A stretch of 64,000 nt of DNA from Microbacterium oxydans (GCF_026559675.1 NZ_CP092891.1:62001-126000); one strand, 5' to 3'; counted from the stretch's first letter, positions 50,889 through 60,278 are shown. Numbers and translations are program-made. The notes: generated by a model from the letters alone, not told the origin.

Positions 50889-51596
50889 ATGGGCGGAGCA
50901 GTGCTGTGGGGTGCGGTCGCGGCGGCGCCGCTGTTCGTGGGCGCCGTGCTGGCCCTGCTGCGGAAGTGGCCGCCGCGCTGGCTCGGCATCGTCCTGGGCT
51001 TCGGCGCCGGTGCGCTGATGGCCTCCATCGCCTTCGAGCTGTGGGAGGAAGGGCTCGACCTCGCCGGCCCGATCCCGCTCGTGGTCGGTGTCGCGGCCGG
51101 GGCGCTCAGCTACTACATCGCCGACCGCATCCTCGATGCCCGTGCCGCCAAGAAGAAGCAGCAGGCGGGCGGCGGCCAGCTCGCGGTCGGCGCCCTGCTC
51201 GACGGCATCCCGGAGCAGCTCGTGCTCGGCATCGGACTCGCGTCCGGAGAGCCCGTGAGCATCGCGCTGGTGGTGGCCATCCTCGTCTCGAACCTGCCGG
51301 AGTCGATCGGCTCGGCGGCCGACCTGCTCGAGGGCGGCATGGCGAAGTCGCGGGTGCTGCTGCTGTGGGCCGGCGTCGCCGTGATCTGCGCGGCGGCGAC
51401 CGTCGCGGGCTTCGGTCTCGCCAGCATCACCGGCGACGAGTTCCGGTCGGCCGCGAGCGGATTCGCCGCGGGGGCGCTGCTCGTGATGCTCGTCGACTCG
51501 ATGATCCCCGAGGCGCAGTCCAAGGCCAAGGAGTCGACCGGCCTCGCGACCGTGCTCGGCTTCGCGCTCGCCGCGGGGCTCGCCCTCGCCTCCTGA
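50889..51596 (+). CDS. ZIP-family metal transporter
   Basis: A 235-residue membrane protein with about seven helices. The metal-binding helices are ALLDGIPEQLVLGIGL and SNLPESIGSA (compare the HxxPEG and NxxE motifs of ZIP proteins; here Asp/Gln stand where His is common). A basic loop RILDARAAKKKQQ separates the two halves. It may import zinc, manganese or another divalent metal; the loss of the usual His makes the substrate uncertain. GGAGG lies just before the ATG at 50889. Confidence 0.75.
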   Translation: MGGAVLWGAVAAAPLFVGAVLALLRKWPPRWLGIVLGFGAGALMASIAFELWEEGLDLAGPIPLVVGVAAGALSYYIADRILDARAAKKKQQAGGGQLAVGALLDGIPEQLVLGIGLASGEPVSIALVVAILVSNLPESIGSAADLLEGGMAKSRVLLLWAGVAVICAAATVAGFGLASITGDEFRSAASGFAAGALLVMLVDSMIPEAQSKAKESTGLATVLGFALAAGLALAS

Positions 51597-51634
51597 GCGA
51601 CGGCGCTCGACGACGACGGGGCGACGCCGGCGCG

Positions 51635-52042
51635 TCAGATCTTCCCGCGGGAGGAGTCCCGTCGCACGCTCCGGCCGGAGATGCTCTCCACGCTGAGCGT
51701 CAGCGGGAGAACCCGATCCTCGCCCGCCCACGGATGCACGCGCGCGACGATGGCGGCGGCCTCGTCCTCCGCTGCGCGGGAGAGGGTGCCGTGCGCCAGC
51801 ACGCTCCATCCGGTGCTTCCGAGCGGATCGTGATAGTCCACCTCGAAGGAGACCTCCGCCGGCTCTCTCGTCAGCTCGGCCAGCAGGCCGTCCGGCGAGG
51901 TCCGCAGCAGCAGCTCGTGTCCGGAGACGGCGAAGTTCACCGGAAGGATCTGCACCCGCCCGCCGTGGACGAAGCCGATCCGCCCGATCGTCGTCGTGGT
52001 CAGCAGCTCATAGGACTGCTGCTCGTCGAGTTCTCGGATCAT
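51635..52042 (-). CDS. Pyridoxamine 5'-phosphate oxidase-like flavin-binding protein
   Basis: A 135-residue split-barrel protein. The start MIRELDEQQSYELLTTTTIGRIGFV and the following ILPVNFAV are typical of small actinobacterial PNPOx-fold proteins that bind FMN, F420 or haem. It is a cytoplasmic putative flavin-dependent reductase. AAGGGG lies 8 bases before the ATG at 52042. It converges on the ZIP gene and is divergent from the esterase; substrate unknown. Confidence 0.82.
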   Translation of the reverse strand: MIRELDEQQSYELLTTTTIGRIGFVHGGRVQILPVNFAVSGHELLLRTSPDGLLAELTREPAEVSFEVDYHDPLGSTGWSVLAHGTLSRAAEDEAAAIVARVHPWAGEDRVLPLTLSVESISGRSVRRDSSRGKI

Positions 52043-52254
52043 GCGCGCACCCCTTCCCTCCGGCGTCAGGCTATCCGGCGGGGGACGCACCATCAAGGGA
52101 GTCGCCGGATGCCGGGAGCGGCGGCCCCGCCACCCGGCGGACCGGCGGCATCGGATCGGCCCCGGCTGGCGGGTTATCCTCGGGTGCGGCGTGGGGAAGG
52201 CTGGCTGGACGCTGCCGCGCAGGCGGCCGGACAACCGCGAACAAAGGAGTTCCG

Positions 52255-53226
52255 ATGACTGACACGAACCTGGGCCGACCGCCCTTCGACCCCGAACTCG
52301 AAGCCGCACTCGTGCTCGCCGGCGCAGAAGTGCCCACCACGCTCACGCTGGAGATGATCCCGCTCATGCGTCAGTCGGTCGTCGGCGGCGAGAACGAGAT
52401 GGCCGACCTCCTCGCCGCACGCGGATTCGTCTCGCGCGACGTCACCATCGAGGGGCACGACGGCGATGCGATCATCGTCTCCGTGGTCGAGAAGGAGGGG
52501 CGGACGGGCACGGGCCCCGGGTTCTTCCACACGCACGGCGGCGGGATGATCGTCGGTGACCGCTGGCTCGGCGTCGAGGGGCTCCTCGGCTGGGCGGAGC
52601 GCTTCAACGGCGTCATCGTGGCCGTGGAGTACCGACTGGCCCCCGAGTTCCCCGATCCCTACCCCGTCGAGGACTGCTACGCCGGTCTGCGCTGGACGGC
52701 CGACCACGCCGAGGAGCTCGGCATCGACCTCGACCGCCTCCTGATCACGGGCGGCAGTGCCGGGGGAGGGCTGGCCGCCGGCACGGCACTGCTGGCGCGT
52801 GATCGCCGCGGGCCCGCCCTGGTCGGGCAGCTCCTCCTCTACCCGATGCTCGACGATCGCGATGAGAGCGTGTCGACCAAGCAGATCGACGGCGTCGGCC
52901 TCTGGGACCGCGCGTCGAACGTGATGGGCTGGACGGCGCTGCTGGGCGACCGCAAGGGCACCGACGACGTCTCGATCTACGCCGCCCCCGCACGCGCGAC
53001 CGATCTGTCCGGTCTGCCGCCCGCGTTCATCGACTGCGGCAGCGCCGAGGTGTTCCGTGACGAAGACGTCGCGTATGCCTCGAAGCTCTGGGAAGCCGGC
53101 GTCCAGGCCGAGCTCCACGTCTGGGCCGGAGGCTTCCACGCCTTCGAGGCCTTCGCCCCGCAGAGCGCCGTCGCGCAGGCCATGCTCGCCGCCCGCGACA
53201 GCTGGGTGAACCGCCTCCTCGGCTGA
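52255..53226 (+). CDS. Alpha/beta-fold esterase of the hormone-sensitive lipase family
   Basis: A 323-residue esterase with HTHGGG at residues 92-97 (oxyanion hole) and the nucleophile Ser168 in GGSAGGG. The acid lies in the SAEVFRDED region and the catalytic His in GGFHAFE. Family members hydrolyse short-chain esters in the cytoplasm. ATG has AAAGGAGT 5 bases upstream. It is a single gene: a long nested hairpin follows and the PucR-type gene begins just after it. Confidence 0.92.
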   Translation: MTDTNLGRPPFDPELEAALVLAGAEVPTTLTLEMIPLMRQSVVGGENEMADLLAARGFVSRDVTIEGHDGDAIIVSVVEKEGRTGTGPGFFHTHGGGMIVGDRWLGVEGLLGWAERFNGVIVAVEYRLAPEFPDPYPVEDCYAGLRWTADHAEELGIDLDRLLITGGSAGGGLAAGTALLARDRRGPALVGQLLLYPMLDDRDESVSTKQIDGVGLWDRASNVMGWTALLGDRKGTDDVSIYAAPARATDLSGLPPAFIDCGSAEVFRDEDVAYASKLWEAGVQAELHVWAGGFHAFEAFAPQSAVAQAMLAARDSWVNRLLG

Positions 53227-53232
53227 GTCCGC

Positions 53233-53271
53233 TCCACCCTCCGGGGTCGTCCGTCGACCCCGTAGGGTGGA
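53233..53271 (+). terminator. Nested hairpin between esterase and PucR-type genes
   Basis: TCCACCCT (53233-53240) pairs with AGGGTGGA (53264-53271), and inside them GGGGTC (53243-53248) pairs with GACCCC (53256-53261). It ends the esterase transcript only 11 bases before the next start codon. Confidence 0.75.
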
Positions 53272-53282
53272 ATTCCCGCGCG

Positions 53283-54290
53283 ATGGAGCCCGACATGCAA
53301 GATCTGCTGGGGCGGCTCACCGCCCTCGACCCGGATGCCAGCGAGACGCTCAAAGTCGTCTCGTACTTCGACGCCCTCGTCGCGCGCTCCGTCGGCATCG
53401 AGAGCATGCTGCGGGGCGCGGCCGTGCTCAGCGGGGCGACCGTCGGCCAGCGCGACGGTCGCCAGATCGTGCGGGTGCGCGCCGACGGAGTGCGCATCGA
53501 TCCGGTCGAGCCCTCCTCGGCCTGGCCGATCCGGGAGAGCGGTCCGGATTCGGTCGCCTGGATCGAGCGCGAGGGCGAGCCGCACACCAACGACGCGATG
53601 ATCCTCGAGAGGCTGGCCCTCGCGCTCGGCATCATCCGCGCCCGGCGTGCGGTCGGCCCGGAGAGCGCGGTCGAGCTCGCCATCAGCTCCTACGCCGGTG
53701 CGGATGAGCGCGCCGCCGCGCTGCCCCGCCTCCGGATCGCCGCCGACGCCCTCCGGCTGGTCGCGTCCCCGCCGGATCCGGCGCCGCTGCCGCAGCATCC
53801 GTCGGCCGTGGTCGCCACCCGGCACGGACTCACACGCGCGACGATCCTGGACGCTCGGACGGATGCCGTGCAGGCGTGGCCGGAAGGATCGGCGCTGCGC
53901 CTGGGGCTCGGCACCGCCGGGCCGGGCGAGCGCCTCCCGCAGTCGTGGTCGTCCGCGCTCGTGGCCGTGCGCCTGACCGGTCCCGCGGAGCCGGTGGTCG
54001 ACGCCGCCGACCTCGGAGCACTGCTGCTCGTCGCGGAGACCGCCGACCAGGGTCCCCTCCATCCGGATGCCGTCGCGCTGGGCGGCCTCGACGAGCGCGG
54101 CCGGGAGCTGCTCGACGCCGTCGCCGAGGAGCAGAGCGTGCGAGCCGCGGCGCTGCGTCTCGGGCGGCACCACTCCAGCGTGCAGGAGCGCCTGACCGCG
54201 CTCGTGGAGACCCTGGGCTACGACCCGCGGACCCCGCGCGGACACGCACGCTACGTCCTCGCCCGGATGCTGCTCACGCTCGGCTCGTGA
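53283..54290 (+). CDS. PucR-type helix-turn-helix regulator
   Basis: A 335-residue protein. The last 60 residues are a PucR C-terminal helix-turn-helix (LLDAVAEEQSVRAAALRLGRHHSSVQERL in pieces, then TLGYDPRTPRGHARYVLARML). The N-terminal 250 residues resemble no domain I can name; they may be a GAF-like or GGDEF-like sensor. Starts are ATG 53283 or ATG 53295; neither has a clear ribosome-binding site. Regulatory target unknown; the esterase upstream is a candidate. Confidence 0.75.
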   Translation: MEPDMQDLLGRLTALDPDASETLKVVSYFDALVARSVGIESMLRGAAVLSGATVGQRDGRQIVRVRADGVRIDPVEPSSAWPIRESGPDSVAWIEREGEPHTNDAMILERLALALGIIRARRAVGPESAVELAISSYAGADERAAALPRLRIAADALRLVASPPDPAPLPQHPSAVVATRHGLTRATILDARTDAVQAWPEGSALRLGLGTAGPGERLPQSWSSALVAVRLTGPAEPVVDAADLGALLLVAETADQGPLHPDAVALGGLDERGRELLDAVAEEQSVRAAALRLGRHHSSVQERLTALVETLGYDPRTPRGHARYVLARMLLTLGS

Positions 54291-54302
54291 GCTGCCGTCG
54301 GG

Positions 54303-54341
54303 TCGGGGTCGGGGTCGGGGTCGGGGCCGGGGCCGGGGCCG
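54303..54341 (+). repeat. Hexanucleotide G-rich tandem repeat
   Basis: Four units TCGGGG then two units CCGGGG, six bases each without interruption. Six GGGG runs lie on the plus strand with 2-base loops, enough for a G-quadruplex. It starts 12 bases after the stop of the PucR-type gene, between two convergent genes. Confidence 0.8.
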
Positions 54342-54437
54342 AAACGGAGAGGGTCCGCGCGCGCGATGGCGTGTCGTCGTCCGACCCGCCGAAGGACGCG
54401 AGGTCGTTCCGGGTTCTCGCCCCGAGACCCCCGGCGC

Positions 54438-55538
54438 TCACTCGAAGCCCGGGTACTCCTGCAGCTTCGCCTCGAACTCCGCGCGGTCGGCCTCGCTGAG
54501 CACGCCGCTTGCGATCACCACGAGCTGCAGGCCCTCGAGCGGCTCTCCGGTGCGCGCGTTCTGCGCCTCGCGGGCGGCCCGGAAGCCGCCGTCCCGATCG
54601 TTGGAGAGGTCGTAGATGTTGGCGTAGAAGCGCAGCGGATCGGGGTAGTTCTCGGTGTAGTACTCCCAGGTGGTCTGCGTGCGCGGGTCGTCGCTGCCGT
54701 AGAGCTTCGCGATCATCGCCGAGTCGATGCCCGACCCCGCCGGATCGTTGAACGAGTAGAGGTCCCACAGCCCGTGCTGGACGACGACCTCGTTGATGAC
54801 GGCCATCACCTCGAGCTTGCGGTCGTAGTCCTGGATCGGCTCGGTGGTCGCCCAGCCCGACGAGGTGAACTCGACGAGCATCGACTCGCCGCCGTAGCCA
54901 TTGCGCTCGGGCCGCAGGTCTTCGTCGCCCACCGGCGTCCAGGTGTAGCCGAACTCCTCGGTGAGCCGCGTGCGGATCTCGGCGAACAGCGCCTCGGACT
55001 GCGCGCGCACCTCCTCCAGCGACTGCTGCGAGAGCGTCTGCTGCGGATCGGTCCCCTTGATGCCCGGATACGCCTCCGCGTGCTTCTGCTCGGCGGTCTT
55101 GGTGCCCTGGTAGTTCCCGGAGGCCGAGGTCTGCAGGGCACTCATGCCGCCGACCGTGGCGACGTTGAACAGGATCGTCACGACGAGCGCGATCGCCCCC
55201 AGCATCCGCCCCCGAGGCGAGAACAGGGCGGCGATGACCGTGGCGACCACGACCAGCTGCAGGGTGAGCATCGTGATGCCGTAGAGCAGGTCGGTGCCGC
55301 CGGCGATCAGGGTGCCGAGCAGGATCAGTGCGAACAGGATGGCGGCGGTGAGGGCGATCCAGCCGAGCGCGTTCGCCGGCTTCTTCGGCTCCTGCGCCGG
55401 TGCCGCGACCGGAACGGCCGGAGGCGGGGTGGGGCCGTTCGCCTGGCGCCGCGCACCGCGGTAGCCGCCGGGAGGGGGCACCGGTGGTGCACCCTCGGTG
55501 TGGGACACGTAGCGCGCCCGCTGCTTCTCGGGGTCCAT
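54438..55538 (-). CDS. Hypothetical membrane protein with Pro-rich cytoplasmic head
   Basis: A 366-residue protein. Residues 1-55 are hydrophilic and Pro/Ala-rich, followed by three hydrophobic segments (about residues 58-125). The remaining 240 residues form a soluble domain with acidic and aromatic residues (FGYTWTPVGDEDLRPERNGYGGE in part). No family recognised. ATG at 55538 overlaps the TGA of the TPR-like gene by one base, so the two are translated together at the end of the moxR cluster. Confidence 0.65.
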   Translation of the reverse strand: MDPEKQRARYVSHTEGAPPVPPPGGYRGARRQANGPTPPPAVPVAAPAQEPKKPANALGWIALTAAILFALILLGTLIAGGTDLLYGITMLTLQLVVVATVIAALFSPRGRMLGAIALVVTILFNVATVGGMSALQTSASGNYQGTKTAEQKHAEAYPGIKGTDPQQTLSQQSLEEVRAQSEALFAEIRTRLTEEFGYTWTPVGDEDLRPERNGYGGESMLVEFTSSGWATTEPIQDYDRKLEVMAVINEVVVQHGLWDLYSFNDPAGSGIDSAMIAKLYGSDDPRTQTTWEYYTENYPDPLRFYANIYDLSNDRDGGFRAAREAQNARTGEPLEGLQLVVIASGVLSEADRAEFEAKLQEYPGFE

Positions 55539-56335
55539 CACCACGGCTTGTCCGTCCCCGAACCACCCGGGTCGTCGCCCTGCCGCTGGTCGCGCTCCTG
55601 CGTGCCCTGCTCGAGCTTGTCCTGGAGGCCCTTCAGCTTGTCCTCGGAGGGCTGCTCGTCCTCACCGGGCTGCGGTGGGGGCTGGGGCTGCTGTTCCTGC
55701 TCCTGCTCCTGCTGCTGTTGCTTCTGCTTCAGCCGGTCCTCGGTGCTGTCGAGGGAATCGGACATGTCGCGCTGCGGATCGGAGGACTGCTGCTGCGCCT
55801 CCTCGGTGTGGCACTCCTCGGGGGTCTCGACCGTGACGGTCAGGGCCTCGCCGTAGAGCTGGGTCGCTGTCGCGCCGTCGCCGTCGGCGCGCGCGGCGTC
55901 GCCCATCCGCTCGATGACCAGGGCGAGGTTGATGCGCACGCCGCACACCTCCAGTCCCGTCGCGAGGTCGAGCGCCTCCTCGAGTTCCGCCCTCGCCTCG
56001 GGCAGCTCCTCGGCCGCCCCGAGTGCCGTGCCGATGTTGAACGGCGCCTTGTACGGCTCGAACCAGTTCAGGAAGTCCAGGCCCCGTGCCGACGCCTCCG
56101 AGCCCGCGAAGTCGTCCACCACATAGGCCGTGATCGCCTGATGGGCGAATGCGTACATGCTCAGCAGCTTGCCGACGAAGAGCAGTGCGGCGAGGGTGAG
56201 CGGGAGCGTCCCGATCGCGACCCAGCGGCGGACACTGCGGCGGCGACGGTTGGACCGCAGGAGCGCGGCCGCCCGGTCATCCGGAGCCGATGCTCCGACG
56301 GGCCCGAGATCGGGGCGTGTCGAAGAGCCCGTCAC
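55538..56335 (-). CDS. Hypothetical membrane protein with TPR-like region and Gln/Glu-rich tail
   Basis: A 265-residue protein: basic N-terminus (RSNRRRRSVRRW), one membrane helix (about residues 40-60), then about 100 residues that resemble tetratricopeptide repeats (FNIGTALGAAEELPEARAELEEALDLA in part). The last 90 residues are rich in Gln, Glu and Pro (KQKQQQQEQEQEQQPQPPP). This layout matches the TPR/BatC-like member of MoxR/vWA clusters. GTG at 56335 lies 8 bases after GAGGGG; GTG at 56350 is the alternative. The lectin-type gene lies between it and the rest of the cluster. Confidence 0.65.
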   Translation of the reverse strand: MTGSSTRPDLGPVGASAPDDRAAALLRSNRRRRSVRRWVAIGTLPLTLAALLFVGKLLSMYAFAHQAITAYVVDDFAGSEASARGLDFLNWFEPYKAPFNIGTALGAAEELPEARAELEEALDLATGLEVCGVRINLALVIERMGDAARADGDGATATQLYGEALTVTVETPEECHTEEAQQQSSDPQRDMSDSLDSTEDRLKQKQQQQEQEQEQQPQPPPQPGEDEQPSEDKLKGLQDKLEQGTQERDQRQGDDPGGSGTDKPW

Positions 56336-56488
56336 ACCCCACCCCCTCACCGTTCGACGGCCGCGGTGCTGGAGAAGAGCGGTCCTCGGAGCGGCACGAC
56401 GAAGCGCTGAACATCCTATCCGCGGAACCTCACGGACTCATCCAGCCGGCCCCGGGTCCACCCCGGAGCCGGCCGGATGCCGTCGGGC

Positions 56489-59032
56489 CTACTTCGACAT
56501 CCGCAGGGTGAACTGGGACGCGGTGGTCGGCGCGGTCGTGCAGGTGTTCTGGATGAACTCCGCACCGTCGGCGTTGCTGCCGCCGGCGACGAAGAGGCAC
56601 TTGCCGGAGTGGGAGGCGAGGAGCTGGCTGTAGCCGCTGCCCGCATCCTTCAGACTCCACAGCAAGTGCGGCTCATTGGCGCACGTCCACTGCAGCACCT
56701 TCGCGGCGTCGGCCTGGCTCTGGCCGGAGACGGCGAGGCAGGCTCCGGTCGCGGCGTTCTTCAGCTGGAACCGGCCGTCGGCCCGCGGAACCATCGTCCA
56801 GCGCTGCGAGGAGGCCCCCGAGATCGTCTGCTGGACGGTCTGGGCGGCGGTGCCGGACACCCCGAGCGCCTTGCCGCTGCCGCGGGCGACGATCGTGGCC
56901 TGGCCGGCCGCGCGCAGCGTGAACTGCGAGGAGGTCGCGGGCTGGGCCGCGCAGTCGTACTGGACGAACGGGGTGCCGTCTGCGGTGTTGCCGGCCCTGA
57001 GCGTGAGGCACTTGCCGGAGTGCGAGGCGACGAGCTGGCTGTAGCCGTTCCCCGCATCCTTCAGGCTCCACAGGAAGTGCGGCTGGTCGGCACAGGCCCA
57101 TTGGAGCACCGGAGTGCTGTCGGCCTGGCTCTGACCGGAGACCGCGAGGCAGGCTCCGGTCGCGGCGTTCTTCAGCTGGAAGCGACCCTCCGCCTTCGGG
57201 ATGACGGTCCAGCGCTGCGACGGCGAGTCCGTGATCGTCTGCTGGACGGTCGCGGATGCCGTGCCGGACACGCCGACCGCCTTGCCGCTGACGGGGGCGA
57301 TGATCGCGATCTGTCCGGAGGGGAGCGCGGCCGCCTTCTGCACGGCGAGGACCGCACTCGTCGCGGTGTTGCCGTCGCCGTCCCGCGCGACGACCGTGTA
57401 CTGCAGTGCGCCCGCGGGCGCCGCCGTGTCGACGAGGTTCACGGCCGGACGGTTCCACCAGGTCGCATCGGCCGTGGCGGTCGCGACGGGAGCGCTCGTG
57501 TCGGAGCGGTGGAGCTCGTAGGTGAGCGTCAGGTCGTCCCGGTCCCAGTTGGCGGGGATGGAGACGCTCACGCGGCGGGCGTCGTCGGCGCTCTGCGTCG
57601 CGGTGCCCGTCCAGGTGTCGCCCGCGAGGCGCGGTTTGTCCTTCGCGCCTCCCGGAGGAGCGGTCGAGAAGCGCACGAGCCCTTCGAACTGGCCGTTGTT
57701 GACCGAGCGGAACTCCCCGCCGACGGAGATCATGTCGCCGGTGCCCGTGATCGACAGCCCGGCCTGTCCCATTCCGGTGGTGACGCCGACGGCCCAGTCC
57801 GGAGTCCAGGCGTACGGCGACGGTGCGGGCGTTCCCGCCCAGTCCTTGTACGCGGGGGCTGCCGGCTGGTGCCCCAGGGTTCCCCGGGCGTCGGCCGTGT
57901 ACGCCTCGGAGTAGCGGTGCGTGCGCGGATTCTGCTCCGGGTGGAGGCCCATGGTGCTGCAGGCATGGGTGTGGCTCGTCGTGTAGACGACCTTCCCCGT
58001 GGAGTACACGCCGTAGTGATCGCCGAGGCAGTCCGCGATCCAGCGGACCTTGCCGGTGCCCGCCTCGGCCGCGAACGTGCCCTCGAGGTTGCCCACGTCG
58101 GCGTTGGCGTACACCCAGCCCGTTCCGTAGACACCGGCGGAGTCGGCCGCGAGGCCGAAGATCCCCGCCTGGCCGGCGTTGGCGCCCGTGTTCGATCCGT
58201 TCTTGACGGTCTTGGGCAGCTCCCACCCGGTGTCGACCGCGCCCGTCGCCCGGTCCACGGCGCCTATCCCGCGCAGGGAGGTGTTGCCGCTGATCTGCGA
58301 GAAGCGGCCGGCGATGACGACGTCCTTGCCGGCCGGGTCCATCACCATGGCGTCCACCTGCAGGTCGGTCTGCGGCGTCCACGGCAGCAGAGCGCCGTTC
58401 GAGGCATCGAACGCGGTGAGGTTCTTCCTCGCCGTGCCGTTGGCCTGCGTGAACTGTCCGCCCGCGAAGACGCTCGAGCCGGACGTGGAGAGGGCGTACA
58501 CGCCGGAGCCGCCGATGGACGGGATGAATCCGGGCACCAGCTCGCCCGTCGTCGCGTCGAGGGCGGCGATGTTCCACCGGTCCTTGCCGTTGACCGAGTT
58601 GAACGATCCGCCGATGTAGATGCGGCTTCCGTCGGGTGAGGCCGTGACGGCCTTGATGACGCCGTTGACCTTGGGGGCGAACGGCAGCAGCGTCCCGGTG
58701 CCGATGTCGTAGGCGAGCACGTTGGAGCGCGCCGTCAGGGCGGTGCCGGGTGCGGCCTTCGGCTCCCGCGCGTTGTCGAACTTGCCGACGGCGTACACGG
58801 TGGACCCGATGGTCGTCTGCGCCCACACGTACCCGTTGTCGATCTGCACGGTCGGGATCGGATCGGACGTGACGACGCCGTCGTCGCGTTGCAGCAGGGG
58901 AGGTGGTGCCGGCGTCACCGCCGCCGTCGCTGCTCCCCCTCCGAACGAGACCAGACCGGCCGTGACGAGGACGCCGATGACGGCCCCGACGACTCCCTTG
59001 CGAGCGCGCTTCAGCGCGATTCTCTTCCCCAT
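56489..59032 (-). CDS. Secreted beta-propeller protein with two ricin-type lectin domains
   Basis: An 847-residue protein exported by a Sec signal peptide (basic start MGKRIALKRARK, hydrophobic core to about residue 32, AATAA before the cleavage site). Residues about 60-470 contain repeated strands such as VYAVGKFDN, IYIGGSFNSVNG, VFAGGQFTQANG and VVIAGRFSQISG, a beta-propeller of the delta-60-repeat type. Residues about 480-575 look fibronectin-like. Residues 583-719 and 720-847 are two ricin-B lectin repeats, about 71% identical over 125 residues by hand alignment. It probably binds carbohydrate outside the cell. GGGGAA lies 9 bases before the ATG. Confidence 0.85.
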   Translation of the reverse strand: MGKRIALKRARKGVVGAVIGVLVTAGLVSFGGGAATAAVTPAPPPLLQRDDGVVTSDPIPTVQIDNGYVWAQTTIGSTVYAVGKFDNAREPKAAPGTALTARSNVLAYDIGTGTLLPFAPKVNGVIKAVTASPDGSRIYIGGSFNSVNGKDRWNIAALDATTGELVPGFIPSIGGSGVYALSTSGSSVFAGGQFTQANGTARKNLTAFDASNGALLPWTPQTDLQVDAMVMDPAGKDVVIAGRFSQISGNTSLRGIGAVDRATGAVDTGWELPKTVKNGSNTGANAGQAGIFGLAADSAGVYGTGWVYANADVGNLEGTFAAEAGTGKVRWIADCLGDHYGVYSTGKVVYTTSHTHACSTMGLHPEQNPRTHRYSEAYTADARGTLGHQPAAPAYKDWAGTPAPSPYAWTPDWAVGVTTGMGQAGLSITGTGDMISVGGEFRSVNNGQFEGLVRFSTAPPGGAKDKPRLAGDTWTGTATQSADDARRVSVSIPANWDRDDLTLTYELHRSDTSAPVATATADATWWNRPAVNLVDTAAPAGALQYTVVARDGDGNTATSAVLAVQKAAALPSGQIAIIAPVSGKAVGVSGTASATVQQTITDSPSQRWTVIPKAEGRFQLKNAATGACLAVSGQSQADSTPVLQWACADQPHFLWSLKDAGNGYSQLVASHSGKCLTLRAGNTADGTPFVQYDCAAQPATSSQFTLRAAGQATIVARGSGKALGVSGTAAQTVQQTISGASSQRWTMVPRADGRFQLKNAATGACLAVSGQSQADAAKVLQWTCANEPHLLWSLKDAGSGYSQLLASHSGKCLFVAGGSNADGAEFIQNTCTTAPTTASQFTLRMSK
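56492..57286 (-). repeat. Tandem duplication of ricin-type lectin domain
   Basis: Two units with a period of 137 codons (411 bases). Identical stretches in both include GRFQLKNAATGACLAVSGQS and WSLKDAG. The high identity points to a fairly recent in-gene duplication. Confidence 0.8.
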
Positions 59033-59228
59033 GATGTGCTTCCCCAGTCATCTGACGCCGACGCTCCGTCGGCGCGACATCGCAGCGCGATCCGAACCGT
59101 GAGAGCTTCCCCGAGAATGCTCATCTGAACCGGCCGGCGCGCGACTGCGAACCCCATGCAGCACGATAGCGCGCAATGCGTAACACAATACCATGGGTCC
59201 GGCGCCGCCGTCACAGTGGGGCGGAGGC
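59033..59228 (-). promoter_or_regulatory. Upstream region of lectin gene
   Basis: The 196 bases between the vWA gene stop and the lectin ATG. On the minus strand TGTTACGCATTGCGCGCT (59185-59168) matches, at 17 of 18 bases, the sequence upstream of the GntR gene at 46416-46433. It holds room for an independent promoter of the lectin gene; I cannot name its boxes with confidence. Confidence 0.35.
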
Positions 59229-60278
59229 CTACTCGCCGGGCCGGGAGGCGCCGGGCTGGCGTGGCGCCCGCAGGTTCCGGAGCTTGGCGATCAGCATCGC
59301 GGCGCGCGTCAGCTCCACGCCGAGGATCGCCAGGATGACGAGCGCCGCGATCCAGTACAGCTCGGTGACGTTGCCGACCTCGCCGGACTCGGCGTAGCTG
59401 GTCGTGGTCGAGGGGGCCTCCGGGAGCGCGGGCGCGGCGTCCGCGGTGCGGTGCTGGTACTCCACGCCGAGCTGCTCCGCGATCGCCTGCAGGTTGGCCT
59501 CGTCGATGACGGACAGGGCGTCGGCGCCCTCGTACCGGATGTAGCCGGCCCCGTCCTCGGAGACGCTGCCGGTCGTGATCCGCATCGGTCCGCCCTCGGT
59601 GGTGCCGTAGCCGAACACCCCGCCCGCGTCGGTGTACTTCGCGCTCGCGTCGAACGACTCCGGCTCCGTGTCGACCGTCTGCTCGCCGTCACCGAAGTAG
59701 AAGACCATGCGTGAGCGGTCGGGGGACGACGAGGCCGCCGAGGCGAGGGTCTCCGACAGCAGCGGAGCCGCGACGCCGATCGAGCTCCCGCGGGACTGGC
59801 TCGTGACCTCGGGGCGCAGCACCTCGAGCGAGCCCATCAGTGCGGTGGTGTCGGTGGTGAGGGGCATCCGCAGTTCGGCCGCCGCATCCGAGGTGATGAG
59901 GGCGAACCTCGCGCCCGGGTACTCCTCGACCAGCGCCCGCACGTCTTCGCGGATGCCGTCGAGTCGCGGTTCGTCGTCGCCCCAGTCCTCGGCCACGATG
60001 CTCGCCGTGGTGTCGACGACGAGCACGATGTCGGTGTCGGTCGCGAGCGTCTGGGTGGCGCCGCCGGGGATGCCGGGACGCAGCAGCAGCACGGCGCACG
60101 CGAGCACCAGCACCACGCGCATCGCCCACAGGGCGCGTTGCCCCGCGAGCGCGCGCGGATCGGCGGTGGCGACGCCGGCGGACTTCGGCGGTCGCACCAG
60201 CATCCAGACCGCCAGGGCGAGGACGGGGACGCACAGCAGGGCGATCAGCAGGGGGTGGAGGACGGGCTGGAAGATCAC
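59229..60278 (-). CDS. Von Willebrand factor A membrane protein (second of two)
   Basis: A 349-residue protein of BatA/BatB type. Two N-terminal helices (about residues 5-28 and 50-68) anchor a vWA domain whose metal-ion site reads DTTAS at 89-93 (usual DxSxS with Thr for the first Ser). One C-terminal helix (VTELYWIAALVILAILGVEL) follows. It likely presents the vWA domain outside. GTG at 60278 overlaps the first vWA gene by 4 bases (GTGA). Function is known only as part of MoxR-associated complexes. Confidence 0.83.
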   Translation of the reverse strand: MIFQPVLHPLLIALLCVPVLALAVWMLVRPPKSAGVATADPRALAGQRALWAMRVVLVLACAVLLLRPGIPGGATQTLATDTDIVLVVDTTASIVAEDWGDDEPRLDGIREDVRALVEEYPGARFALITSDAAAELRMPLTTDTTALMGSLEVLRPEVTSQSRGSSIGVAAPLLSETLASAASSSPDRSRMVFYFGDGEQTVDTEPESFDASAKYTDAGGVFGYGTTEGGPMRITTGSVSEDGAGYIRYEGADALSVIDEANLQAIAEQLGVEYQHRTADAAPALPEAPSTTTSYAESGEVGNVTELYWIAALVILAILGVELTRAAMLIAKLRNLRAPRQPGASRPGE

